DNA of 64,000 bases from Ridgeia piscesae (GCA_025642075.2 JAODUO010000141.1:132501-196500), one strand, 5' to 3'; positions 43,401 to 55,363 are shown, numbered from the stretch's first letter. Numbers and translations are program-made. The notes: generated by a model from the letters alone, not told the origin.

Positions 43401-46400
43401 GGGAGGGGTTTAAGTCACGATTATCTAGGAAGTAAAATTATCAAACATTTACATACAACTTCCTGGATAAATGAAATATGGTCAACTTAATTATCACACA
43501 ATGACCAAAATTATGCGTTAGTGAAGCTGAGAACTCTCAATTGTTTAAAATGTGACTTTTGGTGGATCCTAACAACCAGGCAGACTGGTACCAAATGATG
43601 CTCACGCTACTTGTACATTCAGTACCTGGTGGTTGTCAAAACTGGCGTCAAAAGGGGAGATGCTAGAAGAAGGGCACAGATGGAGCCACATGTACCTGGT
43701 GGTAAGTTTTGAGGATGCGGTGCATCTCTGCGATTTCCTCGCTGCAGATTGTCTTGATGACAAAGCGTTTGTCGTAGGACAACTGGAAGGACGACCCACT
43801 CCGTCCTGACGCGTCCCAGTCAATGGGGGCGTCCTTGCTCAGAGACATCTGGTGGAGAACACAAGCATTTAGTCACGATCAGTGTCATTTATGGCTGTGG
43901 TATTGTTATGCACAAGTTATGGATAAAATATCTGTCTCATTTGGGATTATGCAATAAATATTTTGTTACTCCACGATGTGGAGACGATACAGCTATTCAA
44001 TACCTGTGAGAAATACAACAGTTCAGGGGACTATCTCACTAACATTGTTAAAAGCTTTTAAACCAGATTTTGCACTTCAAGATACATTTTGATCTTTAAC
44101 AGTGACCTTGAATACCTGAAAACTGTCAACACTGTGACGCTCCAGTGAGACACTGTCACAGGTGTGTCATGGAAATAATATCCTCAGTAATACGGCAATG
44201 GATATTCGCGTTTTGAAAAAAATCATTTAATTAAACAAAAGATTTTATTTAAAGATGTGTTTTCCCTAAGAGCTCTTTATCTTAGTGAAATGGTTCCCTG
44301 AAGTCAAAATACTTTAATGATCTGTAAAGCAAATTGCTCAATTGTGAAAGCTGCCGAGACAATAGCAGGTATTGTTAAACACAACGCTATGTCATGTGAT
44401 GTCATCTACTGACTTAACACAAGTCAACAACTGTCAGCTTTTAACATTACATAACATCTGAAGAGTGCAAATTTGATTGTGATTTGTGATTCAGACTATA
44501 CTAATCAGTCAGGGCGACTCTGGCTGCTGGAACCACGACTGATGTCACATGGTCTCTTGCCGCTGTCACTCGGCAGTTTCCATAAAATGACACATTTTGA
44601 AGTTCCTTTTTCTGTTGCACGCTCTTAATCTTAAGTGGTTCATAAACACATTTCAAATAGCACCGTTTGAAGGTTTTTAACATTAACATTATTTGTTATA
44701 ATGGGCACAGCACATTTTATCCCAGGATATGGCCTTTAAACTATTTCATTCCTATTTTTATTCCATCATCTAGCAGACATCTACCCACATTCAGTTGTTT
44801 GAATTTTTAGAATTTTTCTATTTACAAAGCCCCTAAATGGCATGTTTTTGGTTAATTAAAGACTGGCAAAAATTATTTCTAGGCAAATGTTTGTAGTGCA
44901 CTCACCATATAACTGTCTCCGTCAATGCTAAATCTTTCCCGTAGGTTGCGGAACACGATGGGGCAGTATTCTTTGAACTTGAAATGACTGGGCATGTTCT
45001 CTCTGCAAGAAGAACACACGTACTGCAGTCTGTACTTACTGCAGTCTGTACTTACTGCAGTCTGTACTTACTTGTTCCTTCTTGCACTGCCCCAATAACA
45101 TCAACTACAAGCTGTACCACACCACATAGAAACTGGATCTAGAGATCTTTCTAAACATCGTAGATCAGTGGTTCCAATTATGTCAGAGTAGTGACACTGA
45201 TATATCATATATATGACATGCCAAGTTGGTTGTTTTTGCTAACCATGTGCTTCCTGCTCCACAGGGTTAATTATCATTACTTGTTATCTAACAAGCAGTG
45301 CTACAAGACATTCTCCTTGACAACTCAACACATGCGTCATTGCCTGATTCTAGTTACTGCAAAAACTATCTGCATGGTTTGTTCTGCGATTCGCAAGACC
45401 AGTTATTTGGTTGCATTCTTAGTATTTTCTTACAGATTAATCTTCATCTACTACTGTTGGATTATCAATCTGCATGCATGCATACATTGTTCCCAAACAC
45501 ACATGTCTGAAACCCTACTGAGATGATTCATCGTACATGTGTAGTTCATTCAAACTTCAAAGCAATTATTTTAGCATCATACTACCACAGTTACTTGCGA
45601 TCGATGATCGCAGGAACTCACCAACATTTAGATTCTTTAATAATAATTGTATGGCTGAATTCTTCACAGAGATGGTAAAATAGACAGGCTTGTTTGGTTG
45701 AAATGTAGAATTCCTTAAGCTGTCCTGTGCATTACAACAATTTAACTTACTTACTACAACTAGTACAAGGTGCAATAGTATCAATGCATTAATTCTCTAA
45801 ATCAAATTATTTAATTTGAAATATACATCAAATTACGCATGTTCAATTCTGGGTGGCCACCAGCTATTGTAACACAGGCACACAAGAGTGTCTTACTTGT
45901 TGAACAGGTGGTTATCCACCTTTGTCTTGCTGTAGGACTTGAAGTCATCTGGCATCAACATTGGCGGGGCTGGGATATGCTTCAATTCACTGATCTACAA
46001 CAAGAAAAACACAACTTCCTGGTAAACATGGTTAGAATTTACCCACAAATTGATCTGCTGTGGCAATCTTACTAAGGCAGGGTTTCAGTTTTAAAGTGAG
46101 TGATCTCTCTCACTTGCTGTCTTTCAAGCTAAACACCCATCCAGGGAGCTAATATTATGGCTATGGTTCAAAACTGCTACAGTTGCTCGCTCTGTTGCAT
46201 GTGGAATTTACTGTTCATGTTTCATGATAGCTTGGTGACCAAAATTAAACCGAACACTCAAATTAACATTTAACCTGAAGTAATAGATACTGTCACGACT
46301 AGCCTCAAATACGCCATGATACGTGACTGGGCAGTGGGCGTTACCAGATGGACAGACATGAACACCAGTTACACCACCAAGCAGAAAAAGACAAAAACTA

Positions 46401-49400
46401 ATGAATGGCTTTCCTATACTGTTTGGCATATGAGCAATACCGAGCAATCCATCACTTGTGTAGTATTTTTAAGAGTGAAGCACTGCTATAGTGCTGCATC
46501 CTCACAAGCCAGGGGTCATTGCCCTGCACAACAGTACCCATGGCTGATCGTCTCTGCAAATCATCGAAGTGATCAGAGTCGAACTAGAAAATGATGTCAA
46601 TTGACTTTGCCAGTCACTACTGTATCAGCCGCGTGAACAGCGCAAATACCCACCCCAATTTCAAGATGGATACACAACTGGTGGAAATCGCAATATATTG
46701 ACACATTCACATCCGAAACATTACATATAACGTGAGCCGCTGGAATCACCTAAAATTATATCACATGACTGGAGGCAGACCACACTCCTTGTGGGCGATT
46801 TCACCGGCTGACGTTAAGAGTAGTTTTTTAAAAGGATGTGCCATAGCAGGCAGGGTTGGCACATTTCCGGGAAAAACTGGTTTTAGACAGGGCAGTGGGA
46901 ATAACCCGGTAATTACCGCGAAAAGTGGTATTTACCGGTAAATATGTGGGAATAACTCAATAATTTATATTACCACTGGCTAGTTCCTGTCCATTTATAA
47001 TTTATTTAATATATTCATCTAAAGCCAACAAGTTCACCAGTTACTAGTTCAGGTGTACCCTTGTGTTTGTTTAAAACATGAAGTCAACAAGATATTCAAA
47101 AGAAAACTGATCATTTAGTAACAAGTCAGTGTCATTCTCGCACAGGACAATGCTAAGTACTAGACTAAAGTCTAGTACTGTCAGGTGTCAGTTGGTAATC
47201 TGTTTAAGGAACAAAAGAAATGTTGGGGCTCTGGACATTGGCAGGCTCTACTGTACCCACTCAGCAAACATTAGTTACCATGTCTTGACATTCAGACTTG
47301 GGGGAAAATACAGACTAAATGTAAACATCTGTAGTCATTGTCTCTGTGAGCCCAAATCAGCTCCAGCTTAATATTTGAACTTGTAATCTGCTGGGATCCT
47401 CTGCTGGGAAGCCATGTATCTCAGAACCAGTAGACCAGAGTAGACAGGCACTTTCTGTCAGACATTCTGTTACTGAACTTGAAGCAGTGATAACTGGTCA
47501 GTTAGCATCATGAGTAGAAGAGGAGGTAGACCGTTCGACAATGTGTGGCAATTTCTTTGCAAAATTGTAGAAAAAAACGGCAAGATAAAAAAGCCCAATG
47601 CATTCCATGTCAGGCACTTGTGAGTGCCAAGGCTGACAGATTGAGGATGCATCTGAGGAAATGTTTGATTAAACAGTTAAATGCCAATACCAGCGACATT
47701 ATATCTAGATATGACCACAATAGCTTTTGATTAAAAATGATGTTAAACTTAATTAATCCTAACAGTGCATATAATTATGTGTTGCTAGTAATTGTAATTA
47801 CCATTTTATCTGTGGTATTCACAAATCTTTCATTTTTACCAAATTCACTGAACATTGTCCACAAATTGCAAAGCAAAATAATTGTCTTGAACATATAATT
47901 ATCAGAAGCTAAGAAAAAATCACAAAAGGATATAATTATCAAATTATATTAGAATAATCATGAAGATATTTCTATGTTGGCCTTCTTACTCGTGGGTTCC
48001 CTAACTCATCACTGTACCTGCATAAGTATGGTTCCCTTTTATCACCCACTGTAAGCCATGTGGCACATGGCATGGATTACCCATGGTGCAGGCACACATT
48101 TAATCCATTCAATATCTATTGAAAGAATGGCCATCAATAAATCTCCACTATAAAATGGTTTTATATTATGTATTTGTGTTTAGTAAATGTCATAACTGGG
48201 ATAAAATATAAACAGAAAGTATACTGATGTATACCAGTACTGATGTATAAATGCACATGTATCATTATGGTGATGGTATAGTAACTTGTATTGCAAAAAA
48301 TGGTTCAAATGTAATCCCTTTAAGAGTTTTTCCCAGGTAGTCTGGTATTTACCACTATTTGAGGTTTTTCCCAGGACGGTAATTACCGGTAATTACCGCC
48401 CGGTATTTACCAGGATGGGAAAAACATGCCAACCCTGATGGCAGGGTTAATGAAAGCTGGTACTTATGTAATCAGTCGCAGTCACCTCTGGCACAAGAGG
48501 ATGTAGTGTTCCTGTAACATGTTTCGACATAGTTCTAGTTCTACAAATAGAGCAATATTGACAGTCATGACAGGTTAACATCACAGAGGACAGTGACTCA
48601 GCAAAAGGTCAGCCTGGCCTAGACATATGCATTTAAGTCAAGACTTGTTTAATAATGCTCTAGACAGAACAAATATTATTCAAAAATACTCTTGATAGTT
48701 GACGCAAACACAGCTTATTTTTTTCTTCTTTTAAATTTCACCTCTTGAATCTGTGCAGCATACAAAACCAGTCAACAACTGATTAAGACAGGGTCAAAGA
48801 GCACTGCATAAGTAGGTAACTGTAAATATTGTCTGTTATCTCTAGCCTTGAAATACTTACCCTCCATGTACCTGCAGAAACTATTCAACAATTTCTTATC
48901 TGGTAATTTAGGCCTTGAATTACCTAGATTTAAGCACACTTACAAAATGTTAACATACACAAATATTTATTTAGGAATGCATTTGATAATGGCATGCATT
49001 AAAATCATGTCCAGGTTTCTTTTTTGCCATCATCTGGATAAAACTAGTTTTCTTGTGCAGCAGAAACCAAATCATGAATTATCAGGTCAACGTTCATGAG
49101 GATGGGGTCAGAGTTACAAAGCCACTGACAAGAAAGTTGAAGAATCACCTTTACTTATTTCATGACTAGCACTTGGCACACCTAATCAATTCTATTCATA
49201 TGAACTGTTTTAACTGAACATTATTAATACCAGTCAGTCAAACACTAGTGTGTAGAGTTGAATGTGGTAAGTCCATTCAAGAAGTCTACAATGTATACAT
49301 AATCTAGTGTGCATGCTTGGCATAAGACCTTCAGATAACACTAAGCATCCAGTTAGCCACAGACTGAAGATTCCAAGTAGGGATACATAACTATAAGATG

Positions 49401-49832
49401 CTAATCCTCCTCTAGAGACACTGGACACGTTCAGAAGTGACCTGAAGTGTACTGAACATGGCACACGATGTGACCCAACAACTACCTGGAAGATTTATCG
49501 AACTGTATTTGTTTTTGTACCATAAGCTGAAGTTGTTGTATTATTACTGATCCATTATTAGCCAGCCTGTAAGCAATCTCTCATGTCATAGTTGTACATA
49601 ACATCATTGAAATGTGTTGATAAACAATGGACTTATATGCACATATGTGCATATAAGTCCGTGGATAAACAACATGTTTCAATATAATACAGCATACTTT
49701 TGTCTGTAAGCTGTCTTACAAAAGTATTTTTAAAAGCATTTCAAAAACTTCCCAATTTATATGTATTGAAATACTTTGCATTTCAAAATATTTGTAATTG
49801 CATATACACACACACATATATATATATATATA

Positions 49833-49875
<43 letters not shown>

Positions 49876-50922
49876 ATATATGGACTCATCAAGAATATTT
49901 GTATGTAAATACTTTTCAATGATTCTGATTCCATATCTGCTGTCAAATGTCGACACAATAAGTGATACATGATGAATAATCAATATAAGACATGTTAGCT
50001 ATTACGTCAAAGGGCATTCATTAAATTATTGAAACTGGACTTGTTGTTGCATAATGACCTGGAAAACAACAAAGACACGTATCTACTGTGACTGCTAGTT
50101 AGATAATGAGTTGGTAAATATCTTTGTGGGTTGCTGTACATTTACTGTTTATTGTTGTGCACACACACACATACATAATATAATATATATAATATATATA
50201 TATATATATATAATATATATACATATAATAATACGTATAATACTATGATCAATTAAATTACCTGGACAATTTGAGCACTTTAAGCATTAATTGTTAGTTA
50301 TATATGTAGTATTATTGTTTAATTAATTTATAAGTAAACGTTTTTACCTCTCAAGAAATGTGTTAATTTTTTAGTTGTATATTTTGGCTGACTCTCACAG
50401 CCTTCTACAGCGGTTTTAATTTCACGGTCAGTCTGCTGAAGAAGGCTGTGAGAGAGAGCCAAAATATATGGAGAGAAAAAAAGGTTTCTTAAGAGGTAAA
50501 ACATTTACTTATTAACAATGAACCAAGAAACCGGATCGTTATATTTGTTTAATTACTTCCAGGACAGTCTAAGCAACATATTTCTAAGGAACACAATATA
50601 TAAGTATCAATATCAACAACATGCTCAGAAATGTCCACTGATTTATTTTAAACCCCCCAACAAAATGCTCTCTATATATAATATATATACATAATACAGA
50701 GTTTCAGTGATTACCAGGTAGATATGTGGCATTAAATAGTATTAAATACTAGTTTATTACTACTGCAAAAATTCATTTATTAAACTATTACTACCCGGTA
50801 TGCAAATATATACAGGGTGCGAAATAAGTCCAGTCTGATCGTCCGGGACGAGTAGTTTTAGATCTCGGACTAGTACAGTTTTAGTAGAGTAGTCATGATA
50901 GAGCATTCACTACAATATATAT

Positions 50923-50961
<39 letters not shown>

Positions 50962-51065
50962 TAATTAATATGTAATAATGTCTAAGGACTAGTAAAACCA
51001 ATTCAGGACTAGTCATCTATAAGTCAGCTAGTCTGACGGACTACCAGCTCGAGAAAAGTATTGTG

Positions 51066-51102
<37 letters not shown>

Positions 51103-53048
51103 GTCATTATTATTTTAATAATGAAACATATATGTAACATCAAGCACAAATTTATTAGAAATTATAATATCGCAAAAATATTAGACAATTTAAATATACT
51201 GATAATCAAATTTAAATAAACTATTGTACCTAGAGCACAGTTCCATTTCTATGTGGCAATGTGTAAAAACTGTAGATGACATGTCAAGGAATACATATGC
51301 ATATACGTGGTTACTGACTTACTGATTGTAACATTTGTTAATTAGATTTCTATAGGTAGGCCCTATCCATACTCGAAGTGCAAACATATTTTTCTAGGTA
51401 GGCCCTATCCATACTCGAAGTGCAAACAGCAATGAGTAGATTTTAGGTATGGTGTACCTATTAGAGCTTTGGACCAAGCATAATTTTGGGTGTACACTGA
51501 ATACTCTCATGACCGTTATTCAAAATGTTGTTTAACCAAGGCACATACACTGGATACAAGGTGTCACAGTTACAAATATTACACTGTATATGACTATATT
51601 TTGTATGAACAAATTACCTAATATAGAGTACATTAACCTGTTGTCACTTTAGGTGTGCCCAAAGAACAGTGGTTCCATGTTTTACTTTTTCTATAAGTCT
51701 TAATTGGCTTAAATAATTCGAAGTGTCTACGCGTCCATGAGCCGTATCTTTAGACCCATGGCCTAACTGTACGTGAGCATGCGCGCGTATCCTGTTTTTC
51801 AATTCTGCCCTGCAAGCTTGCTGCGTCCTTCTCGTTGCATCGGTACGGCGGGATTTGTTTTGACATTCTTAGATTTACTGACTGCCACAGGGCTATATGT
51901 GTCAACTTGCGAAAAAATAACACGCACAAAATATCACGTATATTTAGAACTGAGTGCCAAAAGAGCTTCCGTTCGTACGTACATCAACATGCATGCGCGC
52001 AAAAAAATCACCTAGGCCTACTTTTAGATCTGAGTGCTAGAGATGCGGCAGTAGAGCAAGATATAAACATGCATGTGCGGGGAAACGTTTGGAACTGACA
52101 TCTACTAAAGATAAGGCTCACGTATAGAAATCATGCGCAAGCGCTTATCGAATGCCGTACCTTAGATAAACGATGCTAAAAATACAGCTCACGTAACCGA
52201 AAATTAAAGCATACGCATGCGCAGTATGAATGCCGTACTTTTAGACTGGTGGCCTAAACGTACGGCTCATGTACGCGTAGCCACTGCCTAAATAATTAGT
52301 TGAATCCACCAGCTAGAATCTAAATAGCAACTATACTATGCAAACCCATCTATAAACTCCCAGATCTGTATTAATTAATATTAGTAAACATAAGTAACAA
52401 AGGATATTATAAAAGCCAAAAGCTTACTTAGAAACTAAAAAAATGCTTATGAACCCGCTGTTGATATACTACAATACTCTAACCAAGGAAACCAACTTTA
52501 GTTAATATTATGGCCTCCGTAATATCATATAAGCTTCTACCAGAGAAAATTTCAGTTGACATGATTTGATAAGTCGTTCGAGACTGCTTGTGAAGTATCA
52601 TAGCCAATCACGATACATGCATTTAAGTTGGATCGACTGTAATTGTTTATGTGGTCTGTATGATTTATGTTGTGTCACACAAGCCACAATGTCTGAACAT
52701 AACATTGGTCAACTGGGATATCTAGTAACAGCAATGCTAGGAATTAAATGGCTAATAGTAATAATGCCATTCGTGGCTTGCTCAAGACAGTCAAGAACAA
52801 GATGAACGAGGACGTCGGTTGTATCGAAGAGAACGGTGGTAGTCGTTGTAATGCGTCACAGTACAACAAGAGTAATCAGGCAAAACCTTACGGAGGCAGT
52901 TGTACCAATAAGATAGCGCACTGTAACTCACCGAGTGGTTAATTCCCCACATGAAAACACTCTGGCATGGGTCTTTGGCTCGAAATAGTCTCAGCTTCTG
53001 AGACACCGTTTTCAGGTGCTTCTTCTTTTGCTTCGCGGCTCCAGACAT
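34461..53048 (-). CDS. PIP4K2: Phosphatidylinositol-5-phosphate 4-kinase type 2
   Basis: Eight exons on -: 52932-53048 (ATG 53046-53048), 45897-45994, 44906-45002, 43696-43848, 42483-42629, 38166-38318, 37574-37835 and 34461-34645 (TAA). All are in phase with GT..AG borders, 403 residues, against about 406 for human PIP4K2A. Exon 1 gives [19 protein letters not shown] and MWGINHS. Then come [51 protein letters not shown] (ATP-binding Lys), [29 protein letters not shown] (catalytic loop), [17 protein letters not shown], an acidic insert near [29 protein letters not shown], and the activation-loop region [16 protein letters not shown] ending [10 protein letters not shown]. The enzyme makes PI(4,5)P2 from PI5P in the cytosol, on endomembranes and in the nucleus. 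Human has three paralogues (A, B, C) and this looks like the single pre-duplication form. Intron 1 is 6.9 kb. Introns are full of repeats, and the last acceptor borders a 2-kb minisatellite. Confidence 0.97.
34650..36620. repeat. 39-bp minisatellite (about 49 copies) at the last PIP4K2 splice acceptor
   Basis: The unit on + contains acatgacaacacacggggag followed by acaggtggtta and catgtggt. Some units are 43 bp, with gattgatta replacing ggtta. On the transcribed (-) strand each unit carries cctgtctccccgtgtgttgtca, the same pyrimidine-rich stretch that precedes the real acceptor at 34646-34647. The 39-bp period gives long open frames on both strands ([12 protein letters not shown] and similar), which are artefacts. 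Several lines of evidence place it wholly in the last intron. Confidence 0.95.
39089..42016. mobile_element. Mariner/pogo-like DNA element, TA flanked, split by a nested insertion
   Basis: The ends form imperfect TIRs: left CAGTCGCGCCATGGTATAAT, right (reverse complement) CTGTTGCGCCTCGGTATAAC. TA dinucleotides lie outside each end (39087-39088, 42017-42018), the target duplication of Tc1/mariner/pogo elements. GCCAGGGG-type motifs follow inside both ends. No transposase was found. A 122-codon frame at 41496-41864 is unremarkable. Without the nested element it would be about 1.2 kb. It sits in PIP4K2 intron 5. Confidence 0.7.
39487..41215. mobile_element. hAT-like element rich in TTCGATACC repeats, nested
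   Basis: Identical 9-bp flanks AATTGACAT lie at 39478-39486 and 41216-41224, consistent with a roughly 8-bp hAT duplication. Both ends are filled with TATCGA motifs: near the left, gatatatcgaagtatcgcga and a 9-bp tandem (ttcgatacc)n at 39584-39662; near the right, repeated ggtatcgaacaaaattcagg and gatatcgaagaattctg. The right terminus reads TAGTGCTGGTTCGATACC in reverse. No transposase is present, so it is non-autonomous. It interrupts the mariner-like element. Confidence 0.7.
42119..42149. repeat. Perfect hairpin, 14-bp arms
   Basis: ATTGACCTTTTAGT, loop ACA, then the exact reverse complement ACTAAAAGGTCAAT. It lies in PIP4K2 intron 5, about 100 bp outside the mariner-like element. Short foldback of unknown origin. 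Confidence 0.8.
45021..45070. repeat. 16-bp tandem triplet next to the PIP4K2 exon 3 acceptor
   Basis: Three exact copies of tactgcagtctgtact lie 19 to 66 bp upstream (on -) of the exon 3 acceptor. On the transcribed strand each junction reads cagtaagtacag, so donor-like GTAAGT motifs and several AGs sit within the branch-point region. Confidence 0.9.
46851..48437. mobile_element. hAT transposon remnant with BED zinc-finger piece
   Basis: The ends are perfect 11-bp TIRs (CAGGGTTGGCA ... TGCCAACCCTG), followed by matching subterminal CCGGTAATTACCG tracts and tggtatttacc motifs. Flanks atagcagg (46843-46850) and atggcagg (48438-48445) are an 8-bp target duplication with one change. Length 1587 bp, too short for an intact transposase. 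It lies within PIP4K2 intron 1. Confidence 0.88.
47510..47727 (+). pseudogene. hAT transposase N-terminus (BED zinc finger), frameshifted
   Basis: One frame starts [20 protein letters not shown]. Another, shifted just after, gives [20 protein letters not shown] and then HLRKCL. Together they show the BED-finger pattern (aromatic-rich start, CxxC, then H-x3-C) at the start of hAT transposases. The frameshift and the absence of the catalytic domain make it dead. Confidence 0.75.
49629..49660. repeat. 32-bp perfect palindrome
   Basis: Arms GGACTTATATGCACAT and ATGTGCATATAAGTCC have no spacer. Direct short repeats (gataaacaa) flank it on both sides (49618-49626 and 49664-49672). Located in PIP4K2 intron 1. 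Confidence 0.95.
49806..49870. repeat. (CA)n/(TA)n microsatellite
   Basis: CA then TA run in PIP4K2 intron 1. Confidence 0.95.
50322..50516. mobile_element. Foldback MITE-like element
   Basis: The arms pair over about 75 bp with small gaps. Left taagtaaacgtttttacctc, ctcaagaaa, atattttggctg and ctctcacagccttct mirror right agaaggctgtgagag, agagccaaaatatat, tttcttaagagg and taaaacatttacttatta. The loop is about 25-30 bp (50413-50440). The AT-rich TA microsatellite before it may be the target. No coding capacity. Confidence 0.75.
50812..51062. mobile_element. Possible short hAT-like element between TA runs
   Basis: Starts cagggtgcgaaataagtcc and ends with gtattgtgcacta, with several ggactagt motifs inside. 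The ends form a poor TIR (GGTGCGAAATA against AGTGCACAATA). TA microsatellites occupy 50921-50958 and 51067-51101. Weak. Confidence 0.35.
51352..51428. repeat. 43-bp direct duplication
   Basis: taggtaggccctatccatac and tcgaagtgcaaaca occur twice in tandem (from about 51353 and 51396) with almost no divergence. Recent local duplication in PIP4K2 intron 1. Confidence 0.9.
51727..52280. mobile_element. 554-bp MITE with terminal inverted repeats
   Basis: The left end ctacgcgtccatgagccgta continues tctttagaccc..ggcctaac..gtacg. The reverse complement of the right end reads ctacgcgtacatgagccgta and continues cgtttaggcc..gtctaaa..gtacggc. TIRs are about 45 bp with a few changes. Inside are repeated CATGCGC and ctcacgtat motifs and unsupported frames of 80 and 87 codons. 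Target duplication unclear. Confidence 0.75.
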
Positions 53049-53274
53049 ACTGATACGTGTATTATATTGCACAACTCCGTTTTACGGGTTATTAAATAAC
53101 TGCAACTTCTGCGTTTGCTCTAATTTAATGAAACAATGAACGTAAACATCGTAAGTTGATGATCATAACATCATATCATCCGCTTCCCCAGTCTCCATTG
53201 AACATGGTGAAGTGACACATTCACCCACAATCCATTGCTCGCAAATTTCCGCTTCCAGTGTACTGGCTCTGCGT

Positions 53275-53284
53275 CTATATATAG
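53275..53284 (-). promoter_or_regulatory. PIP4K2: TATA-like element upstream of PIP4K2
   Basis: ctatatatag is symmetric, so reads the same on -. It lies about 230 bp upstream of the PIP4K2 ATG and is followed on - by GGAAGCGGAAATTTGCGAG and ATTGTGGGTG. Plausible core promoter; not proven. Confidence 0.35.
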
Positions 53285-53875
53285 AACACAGCGCGTGAAA
53301 GCAAACAGCTTATCGTTTCGTCAATAACAATGCGTCATTTCTAATTCATATCTTCATCGTAATCACAAAAACCGTAAATTTACATTCCGAGTTCGGAAAC
53401 GTATACATTCATCTTAATATTGACTACACCATGCTTGCGTAAACGGTAAACCCAGACTTGCGCTTAGGAGTGGAAATTTTATAACGGTTAGGGTAGACTG
53501 GGGCAACTTGACCATTCGCGTAAGACATATTCGCAAATGACACTTCTGAATGTCCAAGAAACGTGTGCAATATAATAGTAACACATATCGGGTAACAGTC
53601 AAATATGATATTTTCGGACGATATTCTGTTAACAAACGCGAACGACGCAAAGAGAAAGTATACAGCAGATCCCCGGCCTCGATCTATATACGGCCGCAGT
53701 GTTAATTTTGCCTCATCGTACATTACTTTTTGTGCTCATACTAGTGTTCACACTTATTTATTCAGGCACGCACGCACGCTCTCGTCACACGCACTAAACG
53801 CACATGCGCACTATAAGCTATCTTCTTGCATACACATGCACGCGCACAAAAATTAAACGTATACAAATATATTGC

Positions 53876-53957
53876 ATGCACACACCCGCACACGCGAACG
53901 CGAACGCGCACGCAAACGCGCACGCAAACGCAAACGCACGCACGCACGCACGCGCAC

Positions 53958-54056
<99 letters not shown>
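53876..54056. repeat. (CA)n microsatellite with CGCA/CGAACG interruptions
   Basis: CA-rich run of about 180 bp. The left half has CG-containing variants (acgcgaacgc, cgcacgcaaa), and the right half is nearly pure CA. Open frames of HTHT and VCVC repeats are artefacts. Confidence 0.96.
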
Positions 54057-54690
54057 TATGACCTGAAATACATATAATGTTTCTAATAAATATAAAAACA
54101 TATTAAATTTTATTGTTGATCTGGTGCTAATTCTAAAATAAACAAAGGCCTTCATGGTATGATATATTTAAAATAGTTATGTTGGCTACATTTGAATAGG
54201 GGCCATGGGCCGCCAAAATCACAGAAGATTTGGAGGGTAGACTTTGGACCTGCCTACCTGATTCATAGAGTGATATATAGATTGAAAATAATCGTATGTA
54301 TTATGTGCTTGATGGCTATGCATGGTGCCTATTAATATATCAACACAATTAAAATTAAGGGTGCAAAATGACAGAGCCCGGCATGATGAATATTAACTGG
54401 ACTAAGATGAAGTTGCGCGTTGCGGCCACCAAGCAATTTATGTAGTGAATTTCCACTGGGTAGTCGGAATTAAGTTTATATCTGAGTTTATTAATTTTAC
54501 TACTTGACCTATATATCTAGTGTTTTTTTAAGAGAGGGGAGTGATCAGTCTTGATAATGCCCGCAATTTCTTTTCTGAACTGAAAAGTTGGGAGGGGGCA
54601 TTTCCTATGCTGTCCCCGTCAGGCTGAAAGTGAGAGGGACGCGTCCCCCTAGCCTATAGCTCGCCCCTCCCCCCATCGACAGACGCCCAT
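54056..54690 (+). mobile_element. Dispersed repeat family B, copy 1
   Basis: Shares in order: atgacctgaaatac, aataaacaaaggcc, gggccatgggccgcc, gattcatagagtga, gtgcttgatggct, acagagcccggcatgatgaa, agcaatttatgtagtga, ctatgctgtcccc and gggacgcgtcccc with copies at 55665 and 56440. The right end carries a GATCGACGCCCATG-like terminus in the other copies (here catcgacagacgcccatgg). No coding frame. Probably a non-autonomous DNA element, class unproven. Confidence 0.7.
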
Positions 54691-55363
54691 GGAAGAAGGT
54701 ACATATTATTGTTGTTGTGGATGTAGATTTCGGAGCAATTGGAGGAAACATATACGTATTACTGGTAATATCTAGATGAAGTTTGCTTTTGTAGAAGTAT
54801 ATCTACTTTAAAAAAAAGATCACACATGTGAATAATTTATTTAGGCAACGTAGCCTACGTATGTGTACATATGCTCCAGAAGCATCTAACTGTATCATAT
54901 GACTCAGTGGCAACCCCTATCACCGCAAGTGAAGTGTGCGTGATGGCGCTATACCGAACATCCCGCGCATGGGTGAACTATGCCCCCCCCCACTACGCAG
55001 TTATCTCGATTGGTAGATGCTACGTCTATTAGCGCACTCTACCAGCCTGTGCTTATGCATTCGAACTAAATTATTCGTTTCCGGTTTTTTACGGAACGCA
55101 GATTTAATAAATTAACCTGGCTACAGTAAGGAATGCAACGTTACAGTGTCAGTGGCGACATCTATATGCAAACGACGTGCAACTGAATTAGTATTAGATC
55201 GATGCCATCGTTGCAAGTTTGTTACGCGGTACGCGTGCAAAATAAGTATTAGCATCTTACTAAGGATACAATCTCAACATACTTTTATTATTAAAGTAAT
55301 AGTATTTGTTGGTAGTATGTTTCATTAAAAGAGCAGCTGCAAATAAGGCGCAAATTCCTCGTG

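Noticed and set aside
54980..55070. Second tRNA or SINE head on - (tggtagagtgcgctaatagacgtagc)
   Set aside because: An A-box-like start is present but no B box or cloverleaf follows.
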